From Tatumella terrea (lineage in GTDB: Bacteria > Pseudomonadota > Gammaproteobacteria > Enterobacterales > Enterobacteriaceae), in NCBI RefSeq assembly GCF_039523755.1, contig NZ_BAAAFX010000013.1, forward strand, positions 62,001-126,000: DNA of 64,000 bases, written 5' to 3'. Position numbers and translations under genes: made by a program. Shown one piece after another: positions 17,626 to 26,887 of the stretch (positions are counted from its first letter, which is position 1; the number at the start of each line of letters is the position of its first letter). The notes beneath the pieces were generated by a model. It ran no database searches. It was not told the origin of the DNA and worked only from the letters and a program-made list of their open reading frames with translations.

Positions 17626-17783
17626 GGTCAGTTTGTTACTTTTATAACATTTCTCGTTCCGCAAGCGACCCGACCCTCTGACGGTTTCTTTACCCCTTTA
17701 ATGCCCTTTTTTGCGGTTTTTATCTGCTTTCTCCCGCAAGGATGGATTATTTGATCCGTCACGCAGTCCTGGCGGAGATTAAT

Positions 17784-17799
17784 TGTTAGAATTATGACA
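17784..17799. promoter_or_regulatory. DeoR operator upstream of deoC
   Basis: TGTTAGAATTATGACA matches 14 of 16 positions of the E. coli DeoR operator palindrome TGTTAGAATTCTAACA. It lies about 58 bp before deoC, so the operon is probably induced by deoxyribose-5-phosphate. Confidence 0.82.
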
Positions 17800-17856
17800 A
17801 ATGACGGTGCAGCTTTTTCCGCACCGCAGACCGGCTACTCTGCAGAGGAATAATGA

Positions 17857-18636
17857 ATGACGGATATGACAACGATCGCCCGCCGGGCCCTCGGATTGAT
17901 GGACCTCACCACACTGAACGATGACGATACCGATGAAAAAATCGTGGCCCTGTGCCGGCAGGCAAATTCTGCCGCCGGACAAACGGCGGCCATTTGTATC
18001 TACCCGCGTTTTGTTCCGCTGGCCCGCAAAGTCCTGCGTGAGCAGGGAACACCCGGTATCCGTATCGCTACCGTGACCAACTTTCCGCACGGAAACGATG
18101 ATATCGATATCGCGGTAGCAGAAACCCGGGCAGCGATTGCCTATGGGGCTGATGAAGTCGATGTGGTCTTTCCCTGGAGAGCATTAAAACGCGGAGATCA
18201 CCGTCTGGGGGCCAGCCTGGTCAGTGCCTGTAAAAAGTACTGTAGCGAAGCAAATGTGCTGCTGAAGGTCATTATTGAATCCGGGGAATTACAGGATCCT
18301 GCGCTGATCCGTCAGGCCTCTGAAATTGCCATCGAGGCCGGTGCTGATTTTATTAAAACCTCTACCGGAAAAGTGGCCGTCAATGCCACTCCCGAAGCTG
18401 CCCGAATTATGCTGGAAGTGATCCGGGATAAAGGTGTATCAGCGAGCGTCGGTTTTAAACCTGCCGGCGGCGTGCGTACTACGGGGGATGCTGCCGATTA
18501 TCTGGCAATGGCTGCAGAGATCCTCGGCGACGACTGGGCGGATGCCCGTCATTTCCGTTTCGGCGCTTCCGGATTACTGAGCAGCTTACTGAAAAGCTGT
18601 GGTGTGGACACAGACACGCCGGCCGCCGGTTACTGA
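17857..18636 (+). CDS. deoC: Deoxyribose-phosphate aldolase
   Basis: A class I aldolase of 259 residues, the E. coli length. The Schiff-base lysine is in ADFIKTSTGK and the second active-site lysine in VGFKPAGGVRT; LLKVIIESGEL is also conserved. It splits 2-deoxyribose-5-phosphate into acetaldehyde and glyceraldehyde-3-phosphate in the cytoplasm, the last step of deoxynucleoside catabolism. It is the first gene of deoCABD, downstream of a DeoR operator. Confidence 0.96.
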   Translation: MTDMTTIARRALGLMDLTTLNDDDTDEKIVALCRQANSAAGQTAAICIYPRFVPLARKVLREQGTPGIRIATVTNFPHGNDDIDIAVAETRAAIAYGADEVDVVFPWRALKRGDHRLGASLVSACKKYCSEANVLLKVIIESGELQDPALIRQASEIAIEAGADFIKTSTGKVAVNATPEAARIMLEVIRDKGVSASVGFKPAGGVRTTGDAADYLAMAAEILGDDWADARHFRFGASGLLSSLLKSCGVDTDTPAAGY

Positions 18637-18742
18637 CGCGGCGATTCATAAAAGCGGTATGACTGCCGCGGGCAGGTTATCCGTCCCCCCGGCGGGGACG
18701 GTATCAGGGAGTTCGGACTCTTCAGCACAGCGGGGAAGCACC

Positions 18743-20062
18743 ATGTTTTTGCCACAGGAAATTATCCGTAAGAAACGTAACGGTCAACCTCTGACAGCGC
18801 AGGAAATCGGGGCCTTTATTCAGGGGATCACGGACGGTAGCATTGGCGGAGAGCAGATTGCTGCGCTGGCGATGGCTATCTGGTTTCGGGATATGACACT
18901 GCCGGAGCGCGTGGCTCTGACTCTGGCAATGCGGGATTCCGGCACCGTACTGAACTGGCAGGACCTGCATCTTAACGGCCCTGTGCTGGATAAACATTCG
19001 ACCGGAGGGGTCGGGGATGTCACCTCTCTGATGCTGGGCCCGATGGTGGCGGCCTGCGGGGGGTATGTTCCGATGATATCCGGGCGTGGTCTGGGGCATA
19101 CCGGCGGGACGCTGGATAAACTGGAAGCGATCCCCGGGCTGAATATCTTCCCCGACAATGATCGCTTCCGGCAAATTATTCGCGAAAATGGTGTCGCGAT
19201 CATCGGTCAGACCCGGACGCTGGCACCCGCAGACCAGCGCTTTTACGCCACCCGGGATGTGACAGCAACGGTGGATTCTGTACCGCTGATCACGGCCTCT
19301 ATTCTGGCGAAAAAACTGGCCGAAGGGCTGGACGCGCTGGTGATGGATGTTAAAGCCGGCAGCGGGGCATTTATGCCGGATCTTGCACAATCAGAGCAAC
19401 TGGCCCGGTCAATTGTCGATGTGGCCAACGGTGCCGGCTGCCGGACGACTGCGTTACTGACGGATATGAGCCAGGTGCTGGCATCTTCGGCGGGTAATGC
19501 GCTTGAAGTGCGTGAAGCGGTTCGCTTCCTGACCGGCGAACACCGTAATCCCCGGTTACTTGAAGTGACAATGGCCCTGAGCAGTGAAATGCTGGTCAGT
19601 GGCGGATTAGCCGCTAACGATCAGCAGGCGCGGGCCAGGTTGCGACAGGTGCTGGACAACGGCCGGGCCGCTGAGGTTTTTGCTAAGATGGTGGCGGCTC
19701 AGGGCGGACCGGCTGACTTTGTCGAACGCTATGCGCATTATTTAACGGCAGCTCCGGTAATCAGACCGGTATTTGCCAGGGAGCCGGGGTTTGTCAGTGC
19801 GATGGATACCCGGGAGGCCGGGATGACTATCGTCCGGATGGGCGGCGGTCGTCAGCGTGCCGGTGAGAATATCGATTACCGGGTCGGCATCAGTGAGATT
19901 GTTGCCCTGGGCCAGCCGGTCGATGCGTACCACCCTTTGGCAATGGTGCATGCGGCGGATGAGCAGAGCTGGCAACAGGCGGCAGAGAGCCTGCAAGCCG
20001 CCATTTCGGTGACGCATCAACGGCCAAAAGAAATCCCTTTAATCTATCGCAGAATTTGCTGA
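18743..20062 (+). CDS. deoA: Thymidine phosphorylase
   Basis: 439 residues (E. coli 440). It carries the family signature LDKHSTGGVGDVTSLMLGPMVAACGG and GRGLGHTGGTLDKLEAIPG, with the catalytic Ser/Lys region KAGSGAFMP. It phosphorolyses thymidine and deoxyuridine to the free base and deoxyribose-1-phosphate. The ATG at 18743 gives MFLPQEIIRKKR, the E. coli-like start, after GGGGAAG; the frame runs 48 codons further up through the deoC tail. Second gene of the deo operon. Confidence 0.95.
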   Translation: MFLPQEIIRKKRNGQPLTAQEIGAFIQGITDGSIGGEQIAALAMAIWFRDMTLPERVALTLAMRDSGTVLNWQDLHLNGPVLDKHSTGGVGDVTSLMLGPMVAACGGYVPMISGRGLGHTGGTLDKLEAIPGLNIFPDNDRFRQIIRENGVAIIGQTRTLAPADQRFYATRDVTATVDSVPLITASILAKKLAEGLDALVMDVKAGSGAFMPDLAQSEQLARSIVDVANGAGCRTTALLTDMSQVLASSAGNALEVREAVRFLTGEHRNPRLLEVTMALSSEMLVSGGLAANDQQARARLRQVLDNGRAAEVFAKMVAAQGGPADFVERYAHYLTAAPVIRPVFAREPGFVSAMDTREAGMTIVRMGGGRQRAGENIDYRVGISEIVALGQPVDAYHPLAMVHAADEQSWQQAAESLQAAISVTHQRPKEIPLIYRRIC

Positions 20063-20123
20063 ATGGTTGCATACTGTTCTGATCAGTTTTTTTTCTCATG
20101 ACATGAACGCACAGGAGGCGAGC

Positions 20124-21347
20124 ATGAAACGTGCATTTATTATGGTGCTGGATTCCTTCGGGATCGGAGCCAGCAAAGATGCAGAGAAATTCGGTGACGC
20201 CGGTTCAGATACGCTGGGCCATATTGCACAGGCCTGCTACGACGGTAAGGCAGATCAGGGCAGACAAGGCCCGCTGCACTTACCGAATCTGACGGCGCTG
20301 GGTCTGGCGAAGGCCGCAGAGATATCAACAGGTAAAATCCCCGCAGGGATGGATGCTGATGCCACTATTCTCGGCGCTTATGCCAGTGCGGCGGAACTCT
20401 CTTCCGGGAAAGACACGCCGTCCGGGCATTGGGAGATCGCCGGGGTACCGGTACTGTTTGACTGGGGATACTTCAGTGAAACAGAAAACAGTTTTCCGCA
20501 GGAGTTACTGGACACACTGGTCGAACAGGCCGGGTTGCCGGGGTATCTGGGGAACTGCCATTCTTCAGGGACCGTGATCCTCGACAAGCTGGGTGAGGAG
20601 CATATGCGTACCGGTAAGCCTATCTTTTATACCTCGGCGGATTCGGTGTTCCAGATTGCCTGTCACGAAGAGACATTCGGTGTGGATCGGCTGTATGAGC
20701 TCTGCGAGATCGCCCGTAAGATCCTGACGGAGGGGGGCTACAACATCGGTCGTGTGATTGCCCGCCCGTTTATCGGTGCCAAAGCCGGTGAATTTGTCCG
20801 TACCGGTAACCGTCATGACCTCGCCGTCGAACCGCCTTCTGCCACCATGTTACAAAAGCTGGTGGAAGAGAAGGGCGGAGAGGTGATTTCGGTGGGTAAG
20901 ATTGCCGATATTTATGCCCAGCAGGGAATTACCCGTAAGGTTAAAGCCACCGGACTGGATGCACTTTTCGATGCTACCCTGGCAGAGATGAAACAGGCCC
21001 CGGATAATTCGATTGTCTTCACCAATTTTGTTGACTTTGATTCCAGCTGGGGACACCGCCGTGATGTCGCCGGGTATGCCGGGGGGCTGGAACTCTTTGA
21101 CCGCCGTCTGCCGGAGTTAATGGCGCTGGTGGGGGAAGGGGATATTTTGATCCTGACAGCAGACCATGGCTGTGACCCGACCTGGTCCGGCACAGATCAT
21201 ACCCGCGAGCATATCCCTGTATTGATCTACGGACCGCAGGTGAAGCCCGGCCCGTTGGGACAGCGCGAGACGTTTGCCGATATCGGGCAGACAATTGCGA
21301 CCTATTTTGGTCTTTCAGCTATGGATTACGGGCGTAACATGCTGTAA
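20124..21347 (+). CDS. deoB: Phosphopentomutase
   Basis: 407 residues, identical to the E. coli length. It belongs to the alkaline phosphatase superfamily: the metal ligands are in MVLDSFGIGAS with SDTLGH, and in TADHGCDPTWSGTDHTREH near the C-terminus. It interconverts (deoxy)ribose-1-phosphate and -5-phosphate, linking DeoA/DeoD products to DeoC. A textbook AGGAGG lies 6 bases before the ATG at 20124. Third gene of the operon. Confidence 0.96.
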   Translation: MKRAFIMVLDSFGIGASKDAEKFGDAGSDTLGHIAQACYDGKADQGRQGPLHLPNLTALGLAKAAEISTGKIPAGMDADATILGAYASAAELSSGKDTPSGHWEIAGVPVLFDWGYFSETENSFPQELLDTLVEQAGLPGYLGNCHSSGTVILDKLGEEHMRTGKPIFYTSADSVFQIACHEETFGVDRLYELCEIARKILTEGGYNIGRVIARPFIGAKAGEFVRTGNRHDLAVEPPSATMLQKLVEEKGGEVISVGKIADIYAQQGITRKVKATGLDALFDATLAEMKQAPDNSIVFTNFVDFDSSWGHRRDVAGYAGGLELFDRRLPELMALVGEGDILILTADHGCDPTWSGTDHTREHIPVLIYGPQVKPGPLGQRETFADIGQTIATYFGLSAMDYGRNML

Positions 21348-21415
21348 AAAAGCCTCTTGTTTCTCATTTGCTGGCTGTCATGCCGGCAAATGACACGATT
21401 AAAAGGAAAAATAAC

Positions 21416-22135
21416 ATGGCAACACCTCATATTAATGCTGAAGCTGGTGATTTTGCAGACGTTGTGCTGATGCCGGGCGATCCTCTGCGTGCGAAATATA
21501 TTGCTGAAACCTTCCTGCAGGATGCCCGTGAAGTGAACAATGTTCGCGGTATGCTGGGTTACACCGGGACTTACAAAGGTCGTCGGATTTCTGTGATGGG
21601 TCACGGTATGGGGATCCCTTCCTGCTCTATCTACGCGAAAGAGCTGATCACCGAATTCGGCGTTAAAACCATTATCCGTGTGGGTTCCTGCGGAGCGGTC
21701 CGTTCTGACGTTAACCTGCGTGATGTGGTAATCGGTATGGGTGCCTGTACGGATTCTAAAGTGAACCGTATGCGCTTCAAAGATCATGACTTTGCTGCGA
21801 TTGCCGATTTCGATCTGGTTCGTCATGCGGTGGATGCCGCGAAAGCGCTGGGTGTTCATGCCCGCGTCGGTAACCTGTTCTCTGCCGATCTGTTCTATAC
21901 CCCGGACCCGCAAATGTTCGACGTCATGGAAAAATACGGCATCCTGGGTGTGGAAATGGAAGCGGCCGGTATCTACGGTGTTGCGGCGGAGTTCGGTGCT
22001 AAGGCCCTGGCTATCTGTACCGTTTCAGATCATATCCGTACCGGCGAGCAGACGACGGCCGAAGAACGTCAGCTGACCTTCAATGATATGATCAACATCG
22101 CGCTGGAATCTGTGCTGGCCGCTGATCAGGCTTAA
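21416..22135 (+). CDS. deoD: Purine-nucleoside phosphorylase (DeoD type)
   Basis: 239 residues, the E. coli length. LMPGDPLRAKYIAE (phosphate site), GHGMGIPSCSIYAKEL, and VEMEAAGIYGVAAEFG plus SDHIRTGEQT (base and ribose site) are all conserved. It phosphorolyses purine (deoxy)ribonucleosides. The start MATPHINAEAGDFA follows AAAAGGAAAA. Last gene of deoCABD. Confidence 0.96.
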   Translation: MATPHINAEAGDFADVVLMPGDPLRAKYIAETFLQDAREVNNVRGMLGYTGTYKGRRISVMGHGMGIPSCSIYAKELITEFGVKTIIRVGSCGAVRSDVNLRDVVIGMGACTDSKVNRMRFKDHDFAAIADFDLVRHAVDAAKALGVHARVGNLFSADLFYTPDPQMFDVMEKYGILGVEMEAAGIYGVAAEFGAKALAICTVSDHIRTGEQTTAEERQLTFNDMINIALESVLAADQA

Positions 22136-22157
22136 GATATCTCTTATTTAGCCCCGG

Positions 22158-22187
22158 CAACGCGAAGAGTTATTGCTTTTCGCGTTG
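22158..22187 (+). terminator. Probable terminator of the deo operon
   Basis: A 9-bp stem (CAACGCGAA / TTCGCGTTG) is followed by a discontinuous T-rich stretch (TTCATTTCTTGTT). Confidence 0.6.
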
Positions 22188-22320
22188 TTCATTTCTTGTT
22201 ACATTCTTCAACAAATGACACACTTTAATCTTTCCCGGATCAACTTGTCACTGGCACTGGCTGACTATCTCTCTATGATAGGCTGCTGGTGATAGCTCTC
22301 CCTGCAAACTATGTTATGTA

Positions 22321-24264
22321 ATGAATCTGCGTAATTTCGAAATTGAAGAAAAACTATTTATTCGTCGTGCCATCACGGCGTTTGTTCTGGTAGCAGTATG
22401 CTTTGGCATCCTGGTATATAACCTCTATCGGCTGCAGATTTGTGAGCATAGTTATTACCAGACCCGATCAAACGATAATGACATCAAGATGATCCCGATC
22501 GCGCCTACGCGCGGGATGATCTACGATCGTAATGGCACGCCGCTGGTACGGAATATCACTCAGTATGACCTGACGGTGATCCCGTACAAAGAAACCGATC
22601 TTAAAGCGACTATCCAGGCGCTAACGCCCATCATCGGCCTGACGCCGGATGACGTGAACGATTTCTGGCATCGTCTTAAACAGACCAGCCGATACAAACC
22701 GATCATCATTAAAGATGAGCTAAGTGAAGAACAGATAGCGCGGTTTGCGGTGGATGAATATCGCTTCCCCGGGGTCAGCATCGATTCTTATCAGGATCGT
22801 CAGTACCCGTATGGCGCGGATTTAGCGCATGTCGTCGGTTATGTTTCTAAGATTAACGACAATGACTTCAAACGTCTGAATGCCGCAGGGATTGCTGAGA
22901 ACTACGCGGCGGATCACAATATCGGTAAGCAGGGGATTGAAGGCTATTACGAATCCGTGCTTCACGGTCAGACCGGTTATCAGGAAGTGGAAGTGGATAA
23001 CCATGGGCGTATCGTGCGTGTGCTGAGTGAACAGCCGCCGGTCGCCGGGAAAAATGTCTGGCTGACGCTGGATCTACCGTTGCAGCAATATATCGAAAGT
23101 CTGTTGACGGGACAGCGAGCGGCGGTGCTGGTGGAAGACCCGCACGATGGTTCTGTACTGGCGATGGTCTCGGCCCCCAGCTACGATCCTAACCCGTTTG
23201 TGAAAGGGATAAGCTATCAGGCTTATAAGAAGCTACTGGAGAATAAAGACCTGCCGTTGATTAACCGTGTGACCCAGGGGTTATACCCGCCGGCCTCCAC
23301 GGTAAAACCTTATATGGCAATGTCTGCCTTGCTGAACGGGGTTATCACGCCGCAAACGACGTTCTTCGGTGCTCCGACCTGGACTTTACCGGGCACTGAC
23401 AGACGATATCGTGACTGGAAAAAAACGGGTCACGGCATGCTGAATGTGACTAAAGCTATCGAAGAGTCGGCGGATACCTTCTTCTATCAGGTCGCTTATA
23501 TGATGGGGATTGATCGTATTCATCATATGCTCAGCCAGTTTGGTTACGGGAAGCTGACCGGTATCGACTTGCATGAAGAATATAAAGGTCTGTTACCGAG
23601 CCGTGAGTGGAAAGAGAAAGTCCATAAGAAAGGCTGGTACCAGGGGGATACCATCTCTGTCGGTATCGGGCAGGGATACTGGATAGCAACGCCTATTCAG
23701 ATGGTGAAAGCACTGGTGGCCTTACTGAACAACGGACGGGTGATCACTCCGCATCTGCTATACAAAGAGCAGCAGGGGAACGATGTCCTGATGTATCATC
23801 CTGCGGAAGCCGAGCCGCAGATAGGTGACCCGAATTCACCTTACTGGGCGCTGGTGCGTCGTGCCATGTTTGGTATGGCGAATGCACCTAACGGTACCGG
23901 GTATCGCTATTTCCACACCGCACCTTATGGTATTGCGGCAAAAAGCGGGACATCGCAGGTATTTAGTCTGAAACAAAACCAGATTTATAACGCGAAGATG
24001 ATCCCGATACGGTTACGTGACCATATCTTCTATACGGCATTTGCACCGTTCAAGGACCCGAAGGTTGCTGTCGCATTGATCCTTGAGAACGGCGGTGTCG
24101 ATGGGGTAACGGCAGCACCGTTAATGCGTAAGATTCTGGACCATATCATGCTGCCTGCAGACCAGGCGAATGTACCGGTCACTGATAAAGATAAAGGCGC
24201 CGTTCCTGCGGATATCCCCGGAATGGGAGATGCCGCGCCGGGTTCGGTGACCACCGACCAGTAA
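22321..24264 (+). CDS. Penicillin-binding protein 2 family D,D-transpeptidase (probable MrdA paralogue)
   Basis: 647 residues resembling E. coli PBP2 (633). It has an N-terminal membrane anchor (about 15-40), the pedestal region beginning APTRGMIYDRNG, and a transpeptidase domain with SXXK as STVK (S326), SXD as SADTFFYQVAYMMGIDR, and KSGT at about 541. WYQGDTISVGIGQGYW is also typical of PBP2. It cross-links peptidoglycan in the periplasm. The genuine mrdA normally lies with rodA/rlpA/dacA; none is nearby, so this is likely a second PBP2 comparable in concept to Salmonella's extra PBP2. No strong ribosome site is visible. An alternative is that mrdA itself has been relocated. Confidence 0.82.
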   Translation: MNLRNFEIEEKLFIRRAITAFVLVAVCFGILVYNLYRLQICEHSYYQTRSNDNDIKMIPIAPTRGMIYDRNGTPLVRNITQYDLTVIPYKETDLKATIQALTPIIGLTPDDVNDFWHRLKQTSRYKPIIIKDELSEEQIARFAVDEYRFPGVSIDSYQDRQYPYGADLAHVVGYVSKINDNDFKRLNAAGIAENYAADHNIGKQGIEGYYESVLHGQTGYQEVEVDNHGRIVRVLSEQPPVAGKNVWLTLDLPLQQYIESLLTGQRAAVLVEDPHDGSVLAMVSAPSYDPNPFVKGISYQAYKKLLENKDLPLINRVTQGLYPPASTVKPYMAMSALLNGVITPQTTFFGAPTWTLPGTDRRYRDWKKTGHGMLNVTKAIEESADTFFYQVAYMMGIDRIHHMLSQFGYGKLTGIDLHEEYKGLLPSREWKEKVHKKGWYQGDTISVGIGQGYWIATPIQMVKALVALLNNGRVITPHLLYKEQQGNDVLMYHPAEAEPQIGDPNSPYWALVRRAMFGMANAPNGTGYRYFHTAPYGIAAKSGTSQVFSLKQNQIYNAKMIPIRLRDHIFYTAFAPFKDPKVAVALILENGGVDGVTAAPLMRKILDHIMLPADQANVPVTDKDKGAVPADIPGMGDAAPGSVTTDQ

Positions 24265-24418
24265 GGTCCGGACAGACAGAGGATAAGGCGCGGCCTCTGT
24301 CTGTTTTTACGGGAGTTGCGGAAAATTTCAGCGCATTGCTGTAAAAGTCAGCGGTCAGCGCACTTAAGAAGAAAAGTGATTGACGGAAAAGGGCGATTAC
24401 GGTTTAATGCGCCCCGTT

Positions 24419-24494
24419 GCCCGAATAGCTCAGTCGGTAGAGCAGGGGATTGAAAATCCCCGTGTCCTTGGTTCGATTCCGAGTTCGGGCACCA
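24419..24494 (+). tRNA. tRNA-Phe (GAA anticodon)
   Basis: A 76-base cloverleaf almost identical to E. coli tRNA-Phe: acceptor stem GCCCGAA pairing with TTCGGGC, D-arm AGCTCAGTCGGTAGAGC, anticodon loop TTGAAAA (GAA), T-arm GGTTCGATTCC, encoded CCA. It is followed by a strong terminator. tRNA genes are frequent integration sites, and the accessory DNA that follows fits this, although no integrase or attachment-site copy was found. Confidence 0.97.
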
Positions 24495-24505
24495 CTCTTT
24501 CTAAG

Positions 24506-24530
24506 GCCCCGCTGAAAAGCGGGGCTTTTT
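24506..24530 (+). terminator. Intrinsic terminator of tRNA-Phe
   Basis: GCCCCGCT / AGCGGGGC stem, GAAA loop, five Ts. Confidence 0.93.
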
Positions 24531-24692
24531 CGTTTCTGCTCCGGGGACCATTTATGGCCCTCGCCCGGGGGACCCTCTGTTACCCGGATGCTCTCTGCAG
24601 ATATGGCTGTCCGGTGGCTATCTTATTGATTCCTGATGTTGAGCTGACAGCTCTGACTCTTTCTCTGTGTGACCTCTGGTCTGTTACGGTTG

Positions 24693-24724
24693 TATCCCGC
24701 TATCCCGCTATCCCGCTATCCCGC
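24693..24724. repeat. Octanucleotide tandem repeat (TATCCCGC)4
   Basis: Four exact head-to-tail copies of TATCCCGC in intergenic DNA downstream of tRNA-Phe. Confidence 0.95.
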
Positions 24725-24824
24725 TGTTCCTGCTTTATCTTTCTCTTTTGCCGGTTCTCCTCCGGGCTTTGCCTGGTGTCTCCACGGAGTATTCAATATT
24801 GTTCAGGATACCGGCAAAGTTTAT

Positions 24825-24866
24825 TCTGCCTCTGCCTCTGCCTCTGCCTCTGCCTCTGCCTCTGCC
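24825..24866. repeat. Hexanucleotide tandem repeat (TCTGCC)7
   Basis: Seven exact copies of TCTGCC, only about 100 bp from the TATCCCGC repeat and again outside any gene. Confidence 0.95.
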
Positions 24867-25422
24867 AGGGCCGGTATACAGCTACGAACGTTAACATACA
24901 GGTGAGGGCCCACAGGCAATGAATCCCTGTTATGAATCCCTGCATAAGACCGGGTCAGGGAGGACAGGATTCAGGATATTTGCGTAATACTTCCGGCATA
25001 GGGTCGCCAAAGGCATACCGTTCAACCCTGAACGAATAAGCCGGGCATAAATTATCTTACGAATTCATCATCACAGACGTCCATGCGTTAATTTCTGCCA
25101 GCATTGAGCCTGACAGGCTGCTGCCTGTCCGTTGGAAAATAATCCCCATCCTCACATTAAAATATTCCTGATCCAAAACTGAATCTTTCCCCTTACGCGG
25201 GTCTGGTTATTCACCGAGGTATCCACGTCGTGACCTCTGTCCGTTTTTATCTGCCAAAGACCATGCCCCTCTGAACAGGCAAAGAGAATGGATTTCTCCG
25301 GATCCCCGTCGTTATCGGCAACGCTGTGCACCGTTGATTGCCGCAGGACAACAAACTGCATTAAAGACGTTTAAAAGTAGTGTTCATCTCATCAATAAGG
25401 TCTGTCAGGTATACCCTCAGGA

Positions 25423-25433
25423 TTGTCCGACAA
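25423..25433. promoter_or_regulatory. Candidate GntR/FCD operator 1
   Basis: TTGTCCGACAA is a perfect 5-1-5 palindrome of the TTGTCnGACAA type often bound by FCD-subfamily GntR regulators. It lies upstream of the kinase gene, whose operon is followed by such a regulator. Confidence 0.5.
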
Positions 25434-25568
25434 AAATAATTATTACCCCTCTGCTCAGGCACTGCACCAGTATGTGGCAAAGATGCACTGAGTTATCTTA
25501 ATTCCCCCATTAGCACTATGTTATTCACCATAAAAGTGATCTTTTTGCCTCTGTGTTACTGCTGTAAA

Positions 25569-25579
25569 TTGTCCAACAA
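25569..25579. promoter_or_regulatory. Candidate GntR/FCD operator 2
   Basis: TTGTCCAACAA, one change from the perfect palindrome at 25423. A third, degenerate copy (CTGGTGGACAA, 25644-25654) lies 75 bp further downstream, just before the kinase gene. Confidence 0.5.
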
Positions 25580-25780
25580 ATAATGGGTACGATCGCTTGT
25601 TTTCGATCATTAGCAGGTGCTATGTTGGTTTTTCTTCTGAAAACTGGTGGACAATTTATACGGGGATCCTGGCAGGGGGGCTAATTTTTGATCGTGTCAG
25701 TCAGAATGTTGAGTGCTGTCGCCGGTGAGCAAGACAGAGGTTTCATCTTTACATCCTCAGACATCAAATGCAGAGAAACT

Positions 25781-26872
25781 ATGATAACCAATGATTCAGT
25801 TAATAAATCCAGGCTCTCAGCTGCATTCTGCCTGCTTGATGAAAGTGGTCTGGTGCATGGAACTGATGAAGTACCGTCCGCTCTGGTCGAAAATATCTTA
25901 AATATCAGATACGGACTTGAAGGTGAATTGAGACGGTTATCTACCGAAAAGGATGACAGTTTTATTCTGATTTGTGATGGGCTTCATTACCTCGTAAAAA
26001 TATCATCACCTGCCGAATCTCGCGGCGTCGTGGAAATGCAGTCGGCCATTATGAAGTGGCTTAATCACCATACTGTGGCGTGGGAAGTTCAGAACGTTAT
26101 TTCGACTCTGGATGGTGAGAGCCTTGTTCCGGTTCATACAACATCTCTTCGCTATATGCGTGTATTGACCTATCTCTCAGGTGACATTCTGGCAACGGTT
26201 CCGGTTGACGAAGCTAAGCTCACCTTAACAGGACGCGCTGCCGGTGAGATTGATCTCGCATTACGCGGATTTGCTCATCAACATGATTTACGTCCTTTGG
26301 TCTGGGATCTTGCAAACATCCCCACACTGGCAATTCTGCAGGAAGAATTAACCGATGAAACTCATCGGGCTTTAGCCGCCGAAGCTTTTGAGCGATTTAC
26401 ACGTAATGTACTCCCCCTGATGGGAGAACTTGAAACCCAGGTAATACATGGAGATTTCAGCCCCTACAATATTTTAGTCTCTGCAGAATCAGCAGATTTT
26501 GTCAGCGGGATAATTGATTTTGGTGATGCCGTCCGGACGTGTGTGATATTCGAACCCGCGGTAAGTCTCTGTAATCTCCTGGGGCAATGGGCTGATGATC
26601 CCTGGGGAGCTTCTCTGGCTTATCTGCGGGGATATCTGTCGAGCTATAAAATGTCGCCAGCACATGCGGTGCTTATCGCTGATGCGGCCACTGCCCGTCT
26701 GGCATTACGTGCGGTGGTTTCTCAATGGAGGGCACAACGTCTCCCTGACCGCCGGGAATATATTGAATCTCATGCAAAACATGACTGGGACAACCTCGCG
26801 ATGGCGCTGGCGACGCCCGTTTCAGATGTGCAGGTGCGCATCCATCACCTATCTGCAACGTCATCTTTCTGA
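25781..26872 (+). CDS. APH-fold phosphotransferase (hydroxylysine-kinase-like)
   Basis: 363 residues of the aminoglycoside phosphotransferase/choline kinase fold. The catalytic loop is VIHGDFSPYNILV (H223, D225, N230) and the metal-binding motif is IIDFGD (D246). The N-terminal lobe has a beta-strand rich ATP-binding part (LICDGLHYLVKIS). Small-molecule kinases of this group, such as hydroxylysine kinase, are typically encoded beside a class-III aminotransferase-fold phospho-lyase, and that is exactly the neighbour here, 15 bases downstream. The substrate (hydroxylysine, an amino alcohol, or other) is inferred only. The start is uncertain: ATG at 25781 has a weak site; a TTG at 25688 follows AGGGGGG. 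Confidence 0.75.
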   Translation: MITNDSVNKSRLSAAFCLLDESGLVHGTDEVPSALVENILNIRYGLEGELRRLSTEKDDSFILICDGLHYLVKISSPAESRGVVEMQSAIMKWLNHHTVAWEVQNVISTLDGESLVPVHTTSLRYMRVLTYLSGDILATVPVDEAKLTLTGRAAGEIDLALRGFAHQHDLRPLVWDLANIPTLAILQEELTDETHRALAAEAFERFTRNVLPLMGELETQVIHGDFSPYNILVSAESADFVSGIIDFGDAVRTCVIFEPAVSLCNLLGQWADDPWGASLAYLRGYLSSYKMSPAHAVLIADAATARLALRAVVSQWRAQRLPDRREYIESHAKHDWDNLAMALATPVSDVQVRIHHLSATSSF

Positions 26873-26887
26873 CCGGAGCAATGACCA

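Larger units (their letters stand above)
24531..25780. other. Gene-poor segment between tRNA-Phe and the kinase/aminotransferase operon
   Basis: About 1.25 kb without a supportable gene. It holds two microsatellites (24693-24724 and 24825-24866) and, at the right end, the candidate operators of the next operon. Short frames, such as a 69-codon one at 25152-25361 on the minus strand, have no recognised relatives and could be remnants. Composition looks irregular, as expected for decayed or acquired DNA. Confidence 0.45.

Noticed and set aside
24380..24922. 180-codon open frame across tRNA-Phe and the microsatellites
   Set aside because: It covers the tRNA gene and its terminator, and its Leu-Cys-rich tail is the TCTGCC repeat.
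25152..25361. 69-codon minus-strand open frame after tRNA-Phe
   Set aside because: No recognised family; could be a remnant, but the evidence is too thin for a gene call.
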